Counted from the first letter of the stretch, positions 1 to 10,861 are shown. The stretch is 64,000 bases of DNA from Rhipicephalus microplus (GCF_043290135.1 NC_134701.1:34003501-34067500); one strand, 5' to 3'. Program-made: numbers and translations. Notes: a model not told the origin generated them from the letters alone.

Positions 1-530
1 GTGCTATTAGCAGTGTAGCTAGTGACGCGAACCACAGTGTCGCAGCCAAGCACGCGTGCCATTCATTGGCTGTGCCGTCAGTGACGCTCTTCATTTCGTC
101 AAAACTGGGCAGCTGAGCCCATGCTCAGTGGTTGCAACTTAGAACTTTCACATCAGTAGGAGACTTGCCAATGCCAGAACAGCACAAATCTTTCCATGAA
201 CCGGTCGACCGGTGAACTGTTAGAGAATTCATGTCTACAAGGCTGATGCTACAATCCAGGAGAAAGCACAGGCCCTTGTGGCGAAGCAACAGCGCACAAA
301 AGATTCCACAGCTTTCCGAGCATAATGCAAACGTGAATGTCTAGTCGAGGAAGTGGAATTTCGAACAGACGAGCGTCAAGGGGGCAATGCCAGGAACGTG
401 CTCACCAGGTTTCACGACCCAACTTGGCAGGAGTTTCTTTAGTGGCGCTTTGCTGTTAACTAGTTCGACAGAGTGATAGGGGGCTAATATGCTTCGTTAT
501 GCAAAGAAATCACCGCATACCCACGGAGTG
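1..530. other. no recognisable feature
   Basis: No reading frame, repeat unit or transposon motif that I recognise. Mixed-composition sequence that may be decayed repeat or unique intergenic DNA. Confidence 0.4.
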
Positions 531-539
531 AATGATGAT

Positions 540-955
540 GAGTGATGTGTGGCAAATCGTCCATCGGTCATTGGTCTGTCCGTCAGTCCAGCTGTCTATC
601 TGTCTGCCCGTCTGCCTGTCCGTCTGCCTGTCCGTCTGTCTTTCTGTTTGTCTGTCCACCCGTCCATCTGTCCTTCTGTCTGCCTGTCTTCTGTCTGCCT
701 GTCTTCTGTCTGCCCGTCTGCCTGTATGTGCACCTGGCTGTCCGTCTGTGTCTGCCTGTCTGTGTGTCTGTTCGTTCGTTTGTTGGTCCATGTGTCCAGC
801 CGTTCATCTGTCCGTATGTTCGTCCGTGCTGCTGTTCCGTCCGTGCATCAGTCCATCCATTCACACATCCGTCCGTGCTTCCATCTATGCTTCCGTCCAT
901 CCGTTCATCCATGCGCCCGTCATTTCGTCCGTCCGTCTGTCTGTCTGTTTGACAT
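540..955. repeat. CTGT/CCGT-rich degenerate tetranucleotide repeat
   Basis: About 400 bases made of imperfect GTCTGTCC, GTCCGTCT and TGCCTGTC units. Several overlapping reading frames are open on both strands only because the repeat lacks stop codons; their Ser/Cys/Val/Pro-rich or Thr/Asp/Arg/Gln-rich translations are artefacts. It reads as a decayed (CTGT)n microsatellite. Confidence 0.9.
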
Positions 956-1165
956 TGCCCGTTACGCCTGGCGCAGTATGAGGTTAGACAAAAGGTTCTT
1001 CGCCCCTTAAATGCTCATGCGACTCATGAAAACATTAAAACAATTTGTACCACTCCAAACTTTACGAGCCGTGACGTTATTGCCGAGTCTTTGTGTATTT
1101 ATATACACCATTTACTGCTGTTGGTGCACATTGCTCCGTAGCACTTCTGTTTGTTCTCCTAACCG

Positions 1166-1262
1166 CCACCATCATCATCAGCCTGACTACATCCACTGCA
1201 GGGCAAAGGCCTCACCCAGACTCACATGGTACGCCAATAAACTCGGTAATAAACTTTCTATT
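1166..1262 (-). mobile_element. 3' tail of an RTE-like LINE (fragment)
   Basis: Read on the minus strand, this stretch has the phrase for Phe-Ala-Leu-Gln-Trp followed by a stop and then GTCAGGCTGATGATGATGAT. The same arrangement ends the better preserved RTE-like copy near 56515-56560. It is therefore a severely 5'-truncated LINE end. The sequences on either side (956-1165 and 1263-1397) hold nothing I recognise. Confidence 0.6.
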
Positions 1263-1397
1263 GTAACGTTGTACCTGCGAACATTGATTGAAATAGCGAA
1301 TTTATGGATGGTGTTTTGCTGCCACTGTCGTTATTCACGTATACATATATATTGTTACGAGTGACTGTGTTTATTTACAGATGAGGTGAACTGGCGT

Positions 1398-1409
1398 TGT
1401 GAAATAACA
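1398..1409. repeat. left target-site duplication of the 1.4-kb Penelope-like insertion
   Basis: The 12-mer tgtgaaataaca occurs here and again at 2292-2303, exactly flanking the 882-bp inverted-ended element. This fixes both element boundaries. Confidence 0.8.
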
Positions 1410-1760
1410 TGATGATAAGGGGCGCGAAAAAAACGACACACAACAGAGAAGAAGTACACGGGACGACGCGCTACTAGCAACTGGAATATTTTATTCAGGA
1501 AACACCATTTATACCGCAGTGACATCAAATTTAACCCAACGAATCGACCAAAAACTAAAAATACGTGCTCAGCATGCCTATAAGTAACGTTGCAGATAGG
1601 CTATCTCCCCTTCCTGCAGACTGATAGAGGGGTGGCTGATGCAATCAGGCCCCTCCCTCTGGATAAAGAGGGCTTCTATAATCTCCCTCTCCGCTGAGCC
1701 CCTGTGCCTGTAGATTACAGTTGTCTGCTCAAATACCAGCTTACAGTTACCCTGATCGCA
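1410..1760. repeat. inverted repeat, left arm
   Basis: Reverse complement of 1905-2256, nearly identical along about 350 bases, with a 144-bp spacer. The outer ends are tgatgataagg and ccttatcatca. The inner ends are gatcgca and tgcgatc. Confidence 0.9.
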
Positions 1761-1907
1761 TCCTCTGCAATGCATCGCCAGATGCGTGAACGGCCTTCCT
1801 ATTACAGAGCTGCTGTGCTCTCGCAACCGCACGTTGAGGCATCTACCAGTTTGCCCTATGTATGCCTTGCCGCACGACAGTGGTATTCTATATACAACAC
1901 CACGTGC
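1578..1907 (-). pseudogene. Penelope-like GIY-YIG endonuclease, C-terminal fragment
   Basis: The frame reads GVVYRIPLSCGKAYIGQTGR followed by LNVRLREH and ends GEIAYLQRYL. The spaced V-V-Y … A-Y-I-G-Q-T pattern with a downstream Arg/His is the GIY-YIG nuclease signature, which in Penelope-like elements is fused C-terminal to the reverse transcriptase and nicks the target. Only this domain survives. The open frame extends upstream to 1961 only because it enters the inverted arm, so residues before the GVVY stretch are not native. It differs from the larger Penelope-like element at 33.5-36.2 kb, so two families are present. Confidence 0.75.
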
Positions 1908-2256
1908 GATCAGGGTAACTGTAAGCCGGTATTTGAGCAGACAACTGTAATCTACAGGCACAGGGGCTCAGCGGAGAGGGAGATTATAGAAGCCCTCTTT
2001 ATCCAGAGGGAGGGGCCTGATTGCATCAGCCACCCCTCTATCAGTCTGCAGGAAGGGGAGATAGCCTATCTGCAACGTTACTTATAGGCATGCTGAGCAC
2101 GTATTTTTAGTTTTTGGTCGATTCGTTGGGTTAAATTTGATGTCACTGCGGTATAAATGGTGTTTCCTGAATAAAATATTCCAGTTGCTAGTAGCGCGTC
2201 GTCCCGTGTACTTCTTCTCTGTTGTGTGTCATTTTTTTCGCGCCCCTTATCATCAT
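1905..2256. repeat. inverted repeat, right arm
   Basis: Inverted copy of 1410-1760. It carries the same 3'-terminal coding sequence (…GEIAYLQRYL then stop) but on the plus strand, which explains why similar frames are open on both strands here. Confidence 0.9.
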
Positions 2257-2291
2257 GAACCAGCACCAACTCGCCCAACTTTTTACTTTAC

Positions 2292-2303
2292 TGTGAAATA
2301 ACA
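2292..2303. repeat. right target-site duplication of the 1.4-kb Penelope-like insertion
   Basis: Exact copy of tgtgaaataaca at 1398-1409. Confidence 0.8.
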
Positions 2304-2412
2304 GCCTACTTCTGAGACAGGCCTAGAACGCTTCTACCCAACCACACAGTCCAGGCGCCGCTCCACTACTCTTCTTCTTCCACGCCCCGTAGGCTCGCGC
2401 ATCTTCGTTTCA

Positions 2413-2414
<2 letters not shown>

Positions 2415-2474
<60 letters not shown>
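2415..2474. repeat. (TA)n microsatellite
   Basis: Sixty bases of uninterrupted AT dinucleotide. Confidence 0.98.
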
Positions 2475-2476
<2 letters not shown>

Positions 2477-2510
2477 AAGGGAAGGCACGGCAGGTCCGGG
2501 TATTTTCTAT

Positions 2511-2606
2511 ATTCAATGAACTTGCAAATAGCACATTTGAAAAGGAAATTGCCGAAACGTTAGTAAGGACTATTTCCTTTTCAAGTGTACTATCTGCAAG
2601 TTCATT

Positions 2607-2610
<4 letters not shown>
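2511..2610. repeat. imperfect hairpin between two (TA)n tracts
   Basis: The 39-base arm at 2511-2549 is the reverse complement of 2572-2610 with four mismatches, around a 22-base loop. The right arm runs straight into the next TA tract. It could be a folded terminus of a small element or a foldback transposon remnant; no coding capacity. Confidence 0.85.

Positions 2611-2698
<88 letters not shown>
2609..2698. repeat. (TA)n microsatellite
   Basis: About 90 bases of AT dinucleotide, beginning at the end of the hairpin arm. Reading frames through it give runs of Tyr-Ile and are not genes. Confidence 0.98.
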
Positions 2699-2700
<2 letters not shown>

Positions 2701-3437
2701 GGAGGGGAAAGGATGCGCTAGCCGCCTCTTTCTGCGGAGCGAACATTGTCTTTCCCACCACGGCCGTCAACGCACGCGCTTATCTCGTGAGCGAACAATT
2801 GGGGGGGGGCGCTTATGGTTGCCGCGCAATGGTGGCAATGACCAGCACGCGTCTTGTTCCCCAAAAGCATGCGCGAACTTCTATGGGCTGTGCTCTCAAC
2901 ACGAAAAAACAGTGCCAGGAATGTACTTGGAGCGGTTGTCTTTTCTTACACGGCGTTTTGTAGAGTTACGTAATATCAGATGTAAATTATTTGACTGCTA
3001 GCCTCCTTTCGTATACCATTGCAAATGGTCGCTATCACAATCATTGCTTCACGTTTTAGGTAAAACCCACATTCTTAATAATAAGTGTTGGCATATCCAC
3101 TAACTAAAACTAACCATTTACTTGTCACATAAAGCACTAACTTCTTCAAAAAAGATGGTAGTAAAGTTCAGGTTAGCGACAAATACGACCAGGTTAGTAA
3201 GTGAATGGTGCCGACTCAATTGGTTAGTACTTTACTAAATTGTTAGTAAGCCTTGAAAATAGAGATTTATGCCTCTTTTGTTTATGTTCGTGTGTGTGGT
3301 CATATCAAAATGATTCTAATACAAAAATATAGGAAAAAACGAATTAACGTGGCTCTCGTAAATTAATTATTGGCTTTTAACTACGTGATGTAACTCTGCT
3401 GTGGTAAGTGCGCATCGCAGCAACATACTTATGGAGA
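2699..3437. other. no recognisable feature
   Basis: GC-rich at 2700-2950 with a G9 run near 2800, then AT-rich. Short frames cross it but show no family motif. Confidence 0.4.
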
Positions 3438-3528
3438 CCATCATATGATCAAATCAATTTACCATCATATGATCAAATCATATGATCAAATCAGATTTAC
3501 ACCATCATATGATCAAATCAGATTTACA
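3438..3528. repeat. tandem catcatatgatcaaatca repeat
   Basis: Three to four imperfect copies of a 24-27 base unit (accatcatatgatcaaatca plus gattt). It lies just outside the left LTR of LTR-1. Related catatg-rich sequence lies just outside the right LTR. Confidence 0.8.
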
Positions 3529-3580
3529 TATGTATGATTATAAGTGAATCTCCCATGCTCATATGAACTCATGAACAAAT

Positions 3581-3742
3581 TGTCACGACATCAAAAGAGA
3601 GGTGTTGCCGCAGAAATTGAGACACCAGAAGCAGGTCAGTCTTTTCATAGTACGCGCAAGTGAATTCTTCTTTTACAACCATGTCATAGTCCTTCACTGC
3701 AGACGCACAAGTGCCATCGTCTTTCTTGAGCAAGCACTGAGA
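3581..3742 (-). repeat. LTR-1, 3' LTR
   Basis: Shares tgtcacgac, caccagaagcaggtc, acttcttcttttac-like and catcgtctttcttgagcaag segments with 8642-8800. It is diverged and has lost the clean terminal CGTGACA. Confidence 0.75.
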
Positions 3743-3751
3743 TTTGCCTCC

Positions 3752-6700
3752 CTACGCAAAAGGCATAGTCACAATGCGCAACTTAGGTGCTCTACCAAGC
3801 CTATGAAGTGATCGTACCAATATGGTAATCGAGAGCGAATCAACTCGATTTAGTCGCTTAGAACTACTATCAGTGTCAGGAACAACATCGTAGTTCACGT
3901 CGTTCAAGCGTTGCGTGAATCTATATTGGCCAAAGTACCATCTAAGCAGTTTTTCAGGCAGTCCACGTCGGTGTATCAGAATCCAGAACTTCACCTTGTC
4001 GCCTGGTGTGTAGCTAATGAACGTTTGTCTACCGTTGTGCATCTTGATGCTGCTGATGACACATGCCCACGCGCGCGAGCTGTCTGATTTTCTCGGCGCG
4101 TAGAGTTATTTCAACGGCGTCTACCTGGATGTCGTCACACTCACGCGGCAACGTGACATTCATCGTTGTCGTGACTTCACAACCATAGATTAGATGTAAC
4201 CGTGTTATTCCCGTGGTGTGATGTTGAGCGGTAATATAGGCAAAGGTCAGGTCCCAGTTTTCATCTCAGTTTTTATGTTCTGTGACAAGCTACACATTGA
4301 TCATGTCTGTGAGGGTCCCATTGAGGCGCTTTGTCAGTCCGTTTGTCTGTGGATGATATGCAGCTGTTCTCCGGTGAGCTGTGCCACTGAGTCTGAAAAC
4401 CGACTACAAAAGCTCTGGGGTAAAGGCAGGTCTTCTGTCTGTAATCTCTGCTGTCGGAGCGCATTGCCGAAGAACAATGTTTTCGATGAAGAACTGAGCG
4501 GCTTCTGCAGCTGTGCCGCGCTGCATAGCTTTAGCCTCCACATAACGGGAGAAGTAATCGGTGGCCACAATAATTCATCTGTTGCCTGTTGTGGAAGAAA
4601 GAAAGAGAACCAGGAAATTCATTCCATCTGGGTGAACAGCTCTTCTGGTGCTTTGACTCGATGAAAAAGACCGGCTGGCTTGCTGAGAGGCGCTTTGCGT
4701 CTTTGACAGTCGGTAGAAGTTCGCACGTGATGGTTAAAAGCAGCAGGTAAATTTGGCCAGCAGTATTGCATCGTAGTCGGTACAATGTTCGGGTGTAGCC
4801 TAGATGACCAGAAGCTGCTTCATCATGGCACGCTTCCATAAATTCTTTTCGAAGAGAGGCAGGCGTGACAAGGAAGGGCGGGTTGCCGGTTGGTGAGACG
4901 GTTTTCCTATAGAGAACATCGTTTCGCAAGCAAAAAGCTGGAACTCCTCTAGCAAATAACCGCGGCACGTCTTTACGTTGTCCTTCTCAATATTCAATAG
5001 TGGTAACAGCTCAGGGTTCCTGCGCTGCTCTCGTGCAATAGTGGCCATGTTGACAACTCCCAAGAATGCCGTGTCGATGTTTTCGTCATCAGGAGCGACA
5101 GTTTCCACTGGCTACTTTGAGAGACAGTCGGTGTCGGTGTGCCTCTTACCACATTCATAGATGATGGTCATGTAGAATCCTTGAAGCCTTTGGCTCCAGC
5201 ACGCCAAACAGACCGATATACTTTTTAGGTTGGTGAGCCAGCACACAGGGATGGTCGCTAAGAACCTTGAAGGAGCGGCCGTACAAGTATGTACAAAATT
5301 TTGTGACCGCCCACACCACAGCGAGACACTCCTTCTCGGTAGTCATGTAGTTCTCATCCGTGCGAGAGAGAGAGTTCTGCTGGTGTAGGCTATTACTCTT
5401 TCACAGCTGTCTTGCCGCTGTGCCAGAATGGCACCCAGACCTACATTGCTGGCGTCAGTGTGAAGTACTGTAGCGGCTTCCTGGTCGAAGTGCGCAAGGA
5501 CTGGATGTGTTTGCAGGCGTTGTCGTAGTTGATTGAATGCCATTCGCTCCTGTTCACCCCAAAAGAAGGGGTCGTCCTCACGTGTGATTCGTGTCACATG
5601 CGCAGCAATTGACGAAAAGTCCTCAATAAATCGCCGGTAATAGGCGCAACTCCATAAGCGTCTCACAGTCTTTTTTGTCGCGTGGTCCAGAAAATTGCGC
5701 AAGCGTCTATTTTGGCCGGCTCAGGTTCAACACCCTTGTGACTGACGATGTGGCCTAGGAAGCTGAGTTCATTGAAACCAAAATGCCATTTTGTCGGTTT
5801 TAAAGGAAGGCCGGCCGAACGTATGGCTTGAAGGACGATGAATAGACAGCTGAGATGTTCCTCGAATGATGCTGAAAATATATTAACATTGTCCAGATAG
5901 ACCAAGCATGCTTGCCACTTCAGGCCTGATACGCGGTGCCCATGAGACGATGAAAAGTGGCTGGCGCCGAGCACAACCCCTACAGAAGCACCTTAATTTC
6001 GTAAAGGCTATCGGGTGTCACAAAGGCCGTTTTTTTCATGATCTCTCGTCGACTTCTATCTACCAGTACCCACTCCGGAGGTCCATTCAAGAGAAATAGC
6101 GCGCAGGACGCAGCAGATCCAGCGAATCGTCTATGCGAGGCAGTAGACGTCTTTCTTCGTGACTTGGTTCACCTTGCGATAATCAATACAGAAGCGCAAG
6201 CTGCCGTATTTTTTCTTTAGCAAAACAATGGGGGACGTCCAAGGACTTTTTGATGGTTGTATGTCGTCATCCACGAGCATCTTCTGTACTTGCTTCTGAA
6301 CATCCTCGTGTTCTTTCGGAGACACACGCTAGGGGTTCTGCCAAATAGGTCGTGTGGTGTCTTGAGTAATGATTCCGTGCTTGGTCAATGATGTTTGCTG
6401 GACCTTTGATGTACGCGAAAAGTAGTCTTGGAATTGGTGTATAAGTTCAAGCAGGCGCTTCCTATCAGAAAGCCGTAACATGGATTGGATTTCTATCGAC
6501 AAAGTTGTCGACGCAGGGACAGTCGTGTCGCCTGGTTTCAAAGCAAAACAATCTCCGGCTTCCTTTACATCGTCGTAGTAGGCAATTGTGGTGCCTTTCT
6601 GGATTTCATGGCGCTCGAAGCCGAAGTTTGTGAGAAGCACTTATGCCTGTCCAACAGTAAGCACCAGGATGCCTCTCGCGATAGAAATGCCTTGCATGAG

Positions 6701-7165
6701 CAAAAGAGCGACTATGTGCTTCGTTATCAAGTCTTTATAGCAAGGCCACCCACTGGGCACCTCACAAGGCAGCAGGATCAAGGAGGGAGCGTCACATCGT
6801 TGGCTGTTCGCAAATGGCCGCTTGGTTCGTCGCTGCTGCTGTCGACAAACGAATATTCGCAAAATGTAACCATACGTTGAGGTATGTTGATAACAGCCCA
6901 CGCCCGAAATTAGCTCTTTACAGCAGTCTGGTTACAGAACGAAAGTGACCATGAAGCTATAATCCCCGATGCGATGGTTACACGGGGAGTCATCAGCTGA
7001 CCACCACCACTCCTTATGTGCGGCTCTGTACATGGTGTCTTCACCTTTCTAAGGCGGTCGGCAAGCTCTTGTCGCATGATAAGTCGGCGCCAGTGTCGAC
7101 CAGTGCTGTAACGTGATATCCGTCAATGAGAATGCCAAGATAGACACGTACAAATTCATCGGCAT
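3752..7165 (-). pseudogene. LTR-1 pol: protease, reverse transcriptase, RNase H, integrase
   Basis: Pieces in order on the minus strand. Protease LVDTGADLS lies near 7100. Reverse transcriptase N-part at 6131-6640 has SPWTSPIVLLKKK and LRFCIDYRKVNQVTKKDVY. Reverse transcriptase C-part at 5663-5974 includes VYLDN, where the family has Tyr-x-Asp-Asp, so the second catalytic Asp is lost. Next come RNase H at 5155-5702 (VLHTDASNVGLG, TTEKECLAVVWAV) and the integrase N-terminal region at 4531-5108. The integrase C-terminal GPY/F-like module is at 3752-4042 (LRWYFGQYRFTQRLNDVNY). Many frame changes separate these pieces. The product would have copied the element RNA and inserted the cDNA. Confidence 0.85.
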
Positions 7166-7589
7166 TAGTATTCGTCGTCGTATTCGTCGTCGTTGTCGTC
7201 ATATCTTCTTGCGATTATAGGGGGAACTTTTCGGTGTCTCGACGATTGGCAACCTTGCCCCTGGAGATCGCCGCAGTTAGTTTTCCCGGCGCAGGCTGAG
7301 CGAACGGCCTCTGGTGACGTCTGCGTAGCTTTGAGGGAAGTCACGGTGACGCGCAGGTGATGTAGATCGCCAGTGACGTGGTGTAGTTGCTTTGCCTGTC
7401 GACAGTTATTCGGCACCCTGGGCGCGATGGTCTTTGGAGTGGAAAGAAGCGGGATGAAAAAACTTCCCGAACCCGGAATCGCCATGACGGCAATAGCGGG
7501 CAGTGTGACCTGGTTCTCCGCTGCGGAAGCAAAGAGGTCGACAGTCGGCCATACGCCAGAAGTCAGTTCAGTGAACTGCTGATCGCCTC

Positions 7590-8477
7590 TTAGAATCCCG
7601 TTGCCACCAAGGTACGGCAGCAGGTCGTGGCTGGAAGGACATTGCCACAAATGACGTGGAGGGCGACAGACCGCATCAGGGTAGCTCGCTGGTTGGGGCT
7701 CAGGACTTGGCGCGGGTGGTGTAACGGCTTGCCTAATCTCCTGGCGGATGATTTCAGCAACAGATGCGACATGCGGTTGGGTAGGAGGAACGCAGAGGGC
7801 CTAAAGTTCCTCATGCAGTATTTCCCTAATCATTTGTCGCAGGGAACTTTCGCAGACGGCAGTGTTCTGAGCTGCAGCACTTACTGCCGTGTGGTTCGGC
7901 AGGCGGTCAAAGTGTCGGCATTGTTGTTGTAGGGCGCGCTCGATGACAGTCGCCTCTCTTATGAATTCAACTACTGTTGTAGGTGAATTTTGTGCGAGGC
8001 GCGTAAACACTGGTTCCGAAAAAGGCGTAGAACATGACGCACGTTCTTCGCCTCGGGCATGTCAGGGTCAGCTCGTCAAAACAGACGGATCATACCCTCT
8101 GCGTACAAGGCGACTATTTCGTTGGGTTTTTGCACGCGGGCCTCAATCAGTTGCTGTGCGCGATCCCGCCGGTCTGAGTTCAACAATGTGGCGAGGAGCT
8201 TTCGACGGAAATTATCCCCAGATTGGAAAGTAGCCTCGCGGTTCTCGTACCACGTGCGAGCGCTATCTTCCAGTCTAAAATATGCACGGCCAAGTTTGTG
8301 CTTTTCGCTCCAGTGGTAAGATACAGCGACCCGTTCGAACTGTTTTAGCCAGTCCTCGACATCTTCGTACTCTTCCCCACGAAAAACTTCAGGAAGGCGA
8401 GGATGTTCAAGAGTCACCTGCGAGGGAAAAGTGGTCTGCGATACAAGGATAACTGTGGATGTGGTATGAGGTGCCAT
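7590..8477 (-). pseudogene. LTR-1 gag (capsid region)
   Basis: The first ATG in frame is at 8477 (MAPHTTSTVILVS). The capsid-like core has EDVEDWLKQFERVA and DSARTWYENREATF, the pattern of Ty3/gypsy retrotransposon gag proteins that assemble the particle. The frame breaks near 8076 and continues in other frames through 7801-8010 (EFIREATVIERALQQQCRHF) and 7590-7814. A clear Cys-His zinc knuckle is not preserved. Confidence 0.75.
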
Positions 8478-8641
8478 GCCGGTAAGAGGCGCAACAGGTG
8501 CGGACTCCAAACTTTGGCCTAGTAGGCGCTAACTGAATTGGTGAACCTGAGTCGTGACGAGGGTTTGAGTCTCTGGACTAGTTGAACAGGTTCAAGCAAG
8601 ACTGTTCTGCATGAGTTTGTAGGCTCCAGCACCTCCACCAG

Positions 8642-8800
8642 TGTCACGACGTCAAAACAGAGGTCTTGCCGCAAAGATTGATGCACCAGAAGCAGGTCTA
8701 TGAATAATACGCACAAGTGACTTCTTCTTTTACGTCCATTCCATAGTCCTTCCTGGCACATGCACAACTGCCATCGTCTTTCTTGAGCAAGCACGTGACA
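8642..8800 (-). repeat. LTR-1, 5' LTR
   Basis: 159 bases, TGTCACG … CGTGACA. It is followed inward on the minus strand by the primer-binding-like motif at 8626-8640. Confidence 0.8.
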
Positions 8801-8809
8801 ATATCATAT

Positions 8810-8873
8810 GCTCATATGAGTTCTCATACTCACATGATCATATGTTCATATGAGTATGAGAACTCATATGAAC
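8810..8873. repeat. 64-bp near-perfect palindrome
   Basis: gctcatatgagttctcatac pairs with gtatgagaactcatatgaac around a catatgttcatatg centre. Lies ten bases outside the LTR-1 5' LTR. It would form a cruciform with almost no loop. Confidence 0.85.
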
Positions 8874-9400
8874 GGATCACGAGAACACCCATAGAAATCC
8901 ATGCATAAGTGAAAATTCTAGGCTTAGACATAGCAGATTTCCGCTGTATCAGCAGCTTGAAGTCTATATATACCACTGCTTCGGGACCACACCACGTACT
9001 GGTTAGCAGTCAAAGAATTTGTAACATAATTGTTGTTTTCTGTGCATCATCATGTCGTCTTTTATATACGTAGATGTGTGCCATTACATATCACAAAACT
9101 TCGATTCCAAGGTAGTAAAAAAATTAGAGCTTGCCTCAATTTTGCCTACGATTTCACCATTACGGCAAAATATGCTACAGCATCTACGAAATATCGGGGC
9201 ACGTAAGTGGCTTAGTAGTTGGTTAGTTAAAACATAAAAAAGGTTCCTGGCTAGTAACGGCTAAAGTTACTACATTTACTAGCTAGAGGCCAGTACAGGT
9301 AAGAAGTTGTTTATAAAATTATCTTGTTTCCTTGGTGACAGTCAACTACTAATATGAGAGGCATATTTGTTAATAGAGAACAATTTGTTGAAATCAATAA
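8874..9400. other. no recognisable feature
   Basis: AT-rich sequence with a TATATATA at about 8965 and a 61-codon frame at 9052-9237 that has no family motif. I see no gene. Confidence 0.35.
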
Positions 9401-10665
9401 TGTTTGCAGTGCCAATAAAACGGTCCGATCAGGTGTGCCGCAAGAGTCCGTTTACTTTTTTCTATCTACATTAGTGATATAGGTAAAGTTTTTCACTGCG
9501 ATTAGCTATAAAACATTATGCAGATGATTGATTCGTGTATGCAAATATTTGCTCCTCTAACAACCAACTGGTACCTAATAACCACCTACGAAAAATTAGT
9601 GCTTAGTACGATGAGCGAGAAATGGGACTGAATGCATGCAAAACCCTTTTCATGCGCATAACATTAAAAATGCCCGCTATCCTTTCAGTACAGCATAATA
9701 GGTGCACTGCTAACTGAGGAGAAAGATGTTAAGTACCTAGGTATTCGCCTTGCACACGACACGAACTGGTCAGTACATGTCTATGAAGTTTGTAATAGAG
9801 CCATGCGCGAACTTTAGCCGTTACGACGAAAACTGCACAATGCTACTCCAGAGGTTGAAGCAATTGCATACAAAATGACAGCTCTACCAGTACTGACTTA
9901 CGCTAGTCATATATGGGAACCTACACCAAAACAAATACACTCAAATGCGCGCGATTACAAAATGAAGATTTGCGGTTCATTTCAAACGCGTATTTAGGAA
10001 TTCCGTCCGTCAGTGAGCTTAGAGGAAGAAGCAGAATAATGACGGTGAAAAGAAAAATGCAACTTATTCGACTGATATTCTTTTTTCACATACTGAACAG
10101 AGCTTTCAGTGTTAACCTAGGTGAACACATCGTACCAGAGAAAACTACCTTATCCAGGACTAAACATTTAAGTCATATTACACCAATAACCAAAAGAACA
10201 GATTTATTCACATATTCTTTTTTTATTCGGAGCATTGATGATTTGTATTGGTTACCTCAAAGTATAGTCAAATGTTCCGATCAACAAAGTTTAGAAAAAG
10301 CTGTGTTAGGGTATTTGTGAACGGTTTGTCTTGCTTTCGCATTTGTTCGCCCTTCAATTGTCTTGTTAGTTACCCGTTGCGAGAACATTTTCAATGTACT
10401 ATATCACCTCGAATACTTTTTCCTCTTCTTTCGTGACGTATACGGGATGTATTCGAACCTGTTATATTATATATATTGATGAGCTCCAGAAATGTTCTCT
10501 AATAAGTTTTGTGTTTTGTTTTCTTATTCTGATATGTGTTGCGATTCTTCAGTGTTCCGTGTTAAAATTGTTTTAGCATGCACTACGTTTGCACGTGAGA
10601 GTTATGTAACCCCAATGCCTGCCTTGGCTTATGTGCTGACAGTATGGATAAAATGAAATAAACAC
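9400..10665 (+). pseudogene. CR1/Jockey-like LINE reverse transcriptase remnant
   Basis: Plus-strand pieces in several frames. RSGVPQESV marks the RT region usually read as GVPQGS, near 9425. KYLGIRLAHDTNWSVHV follows near 9730, then PVLTYASHIWEPTPKQIH near 9890, and a C-terminal piece runs from 9913 to 10320 (LRFISNAYLGIPSVSEL). Order and wording match the C-terminal half of a non-LTR retrotransposon ORF2 of the CR1/Jockey group. The Tyr-Ala-Asp-Asp box is destroyed by stops. It ends near AAATGAAATAAACACACG at about 10650, a likely 3' end. 5' truncated and inactive. Confidence 0.75.
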
Positions 10666-10861
10666 ACGCATTTACTAATTGATTACTAACTTTCGCTAAG
10701 AAGGCGTTTTGTTCAATCAAACCTGCCACAGTCACGAACTACACTTGAGGACATGCGCACGAGTATACAGAGCCACCGAGAAAGCCTCTTGCGACACAGC
10801 TAGGTAGTTTCGCAGGTTCTGTACCGTTTGTCACAAGGTATTAGCTTTCATCTGCTCTATG

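Larger units (their letters stand above)
1410..2291 (-). mobile_element. short Penelope-like element with inverted terminal copies
   Basis: An 882-bp insertion bounded by a perfect 12-bp duplication. Read on the minus strand, it begins with about 35 unique bases, then an inverted copy of its own 3' end (1905-2256). A 144-bp centre follows, encoding part of a GIY-YIG endonuclease, and then the 3' end in the sense direction (1410-1760). Penelope-like retroelements are known for variable-length target duplications and for terminal repeats in direct or inverted orientation, so this fits that family. No reverse transcriptase remains, so the copy is severely 5' truncated and cannot move by itself. 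Confidence 0.75.
3581..8800 (-). mobile_element. Ty3/gypsy LTR retrotransposon LTR-1 (decayed)
   Basis: A 5.2-kb minus-strand element bounded by related LTRs at 3581-3742 and 8642-8800. The better LTR starts TGTCACG and ends CGTGACA, as LTRs should. A primer-binding-like motif TGGTGGAGGTGCTGG (minus strand of 8626-8640) sits one base inside the 5' LTR. The internal order, 5' to 3' on the minus strand, is gag, protease, reverse transcriptase, RNase H and integrase, which is the Ty3/gypsy order. Stops and frame changes in every domain make it inactive. Its pol resembles the inverted pol block in LTR-7, and the LTR ends are alike (TGTCACG…CGTGACA), suggesting one family. Confidence 0.85.

Noticed and set aside
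532..1010. Several overlapping Ser/Cys/Val/Pro-rich frames on both strands, up to 153 codons
   Set aside because: They exist because the CTGT/CCGT repeat lacks stop codons; no domain and no asymmetry between strands.
2078..2278. 66-codon frame in the right arm of the Penelope-like insertion
   Set aside because: Same sequence occurs inverted in the left arm, and no domain is visible; most likely an untranslated terminal repeat.
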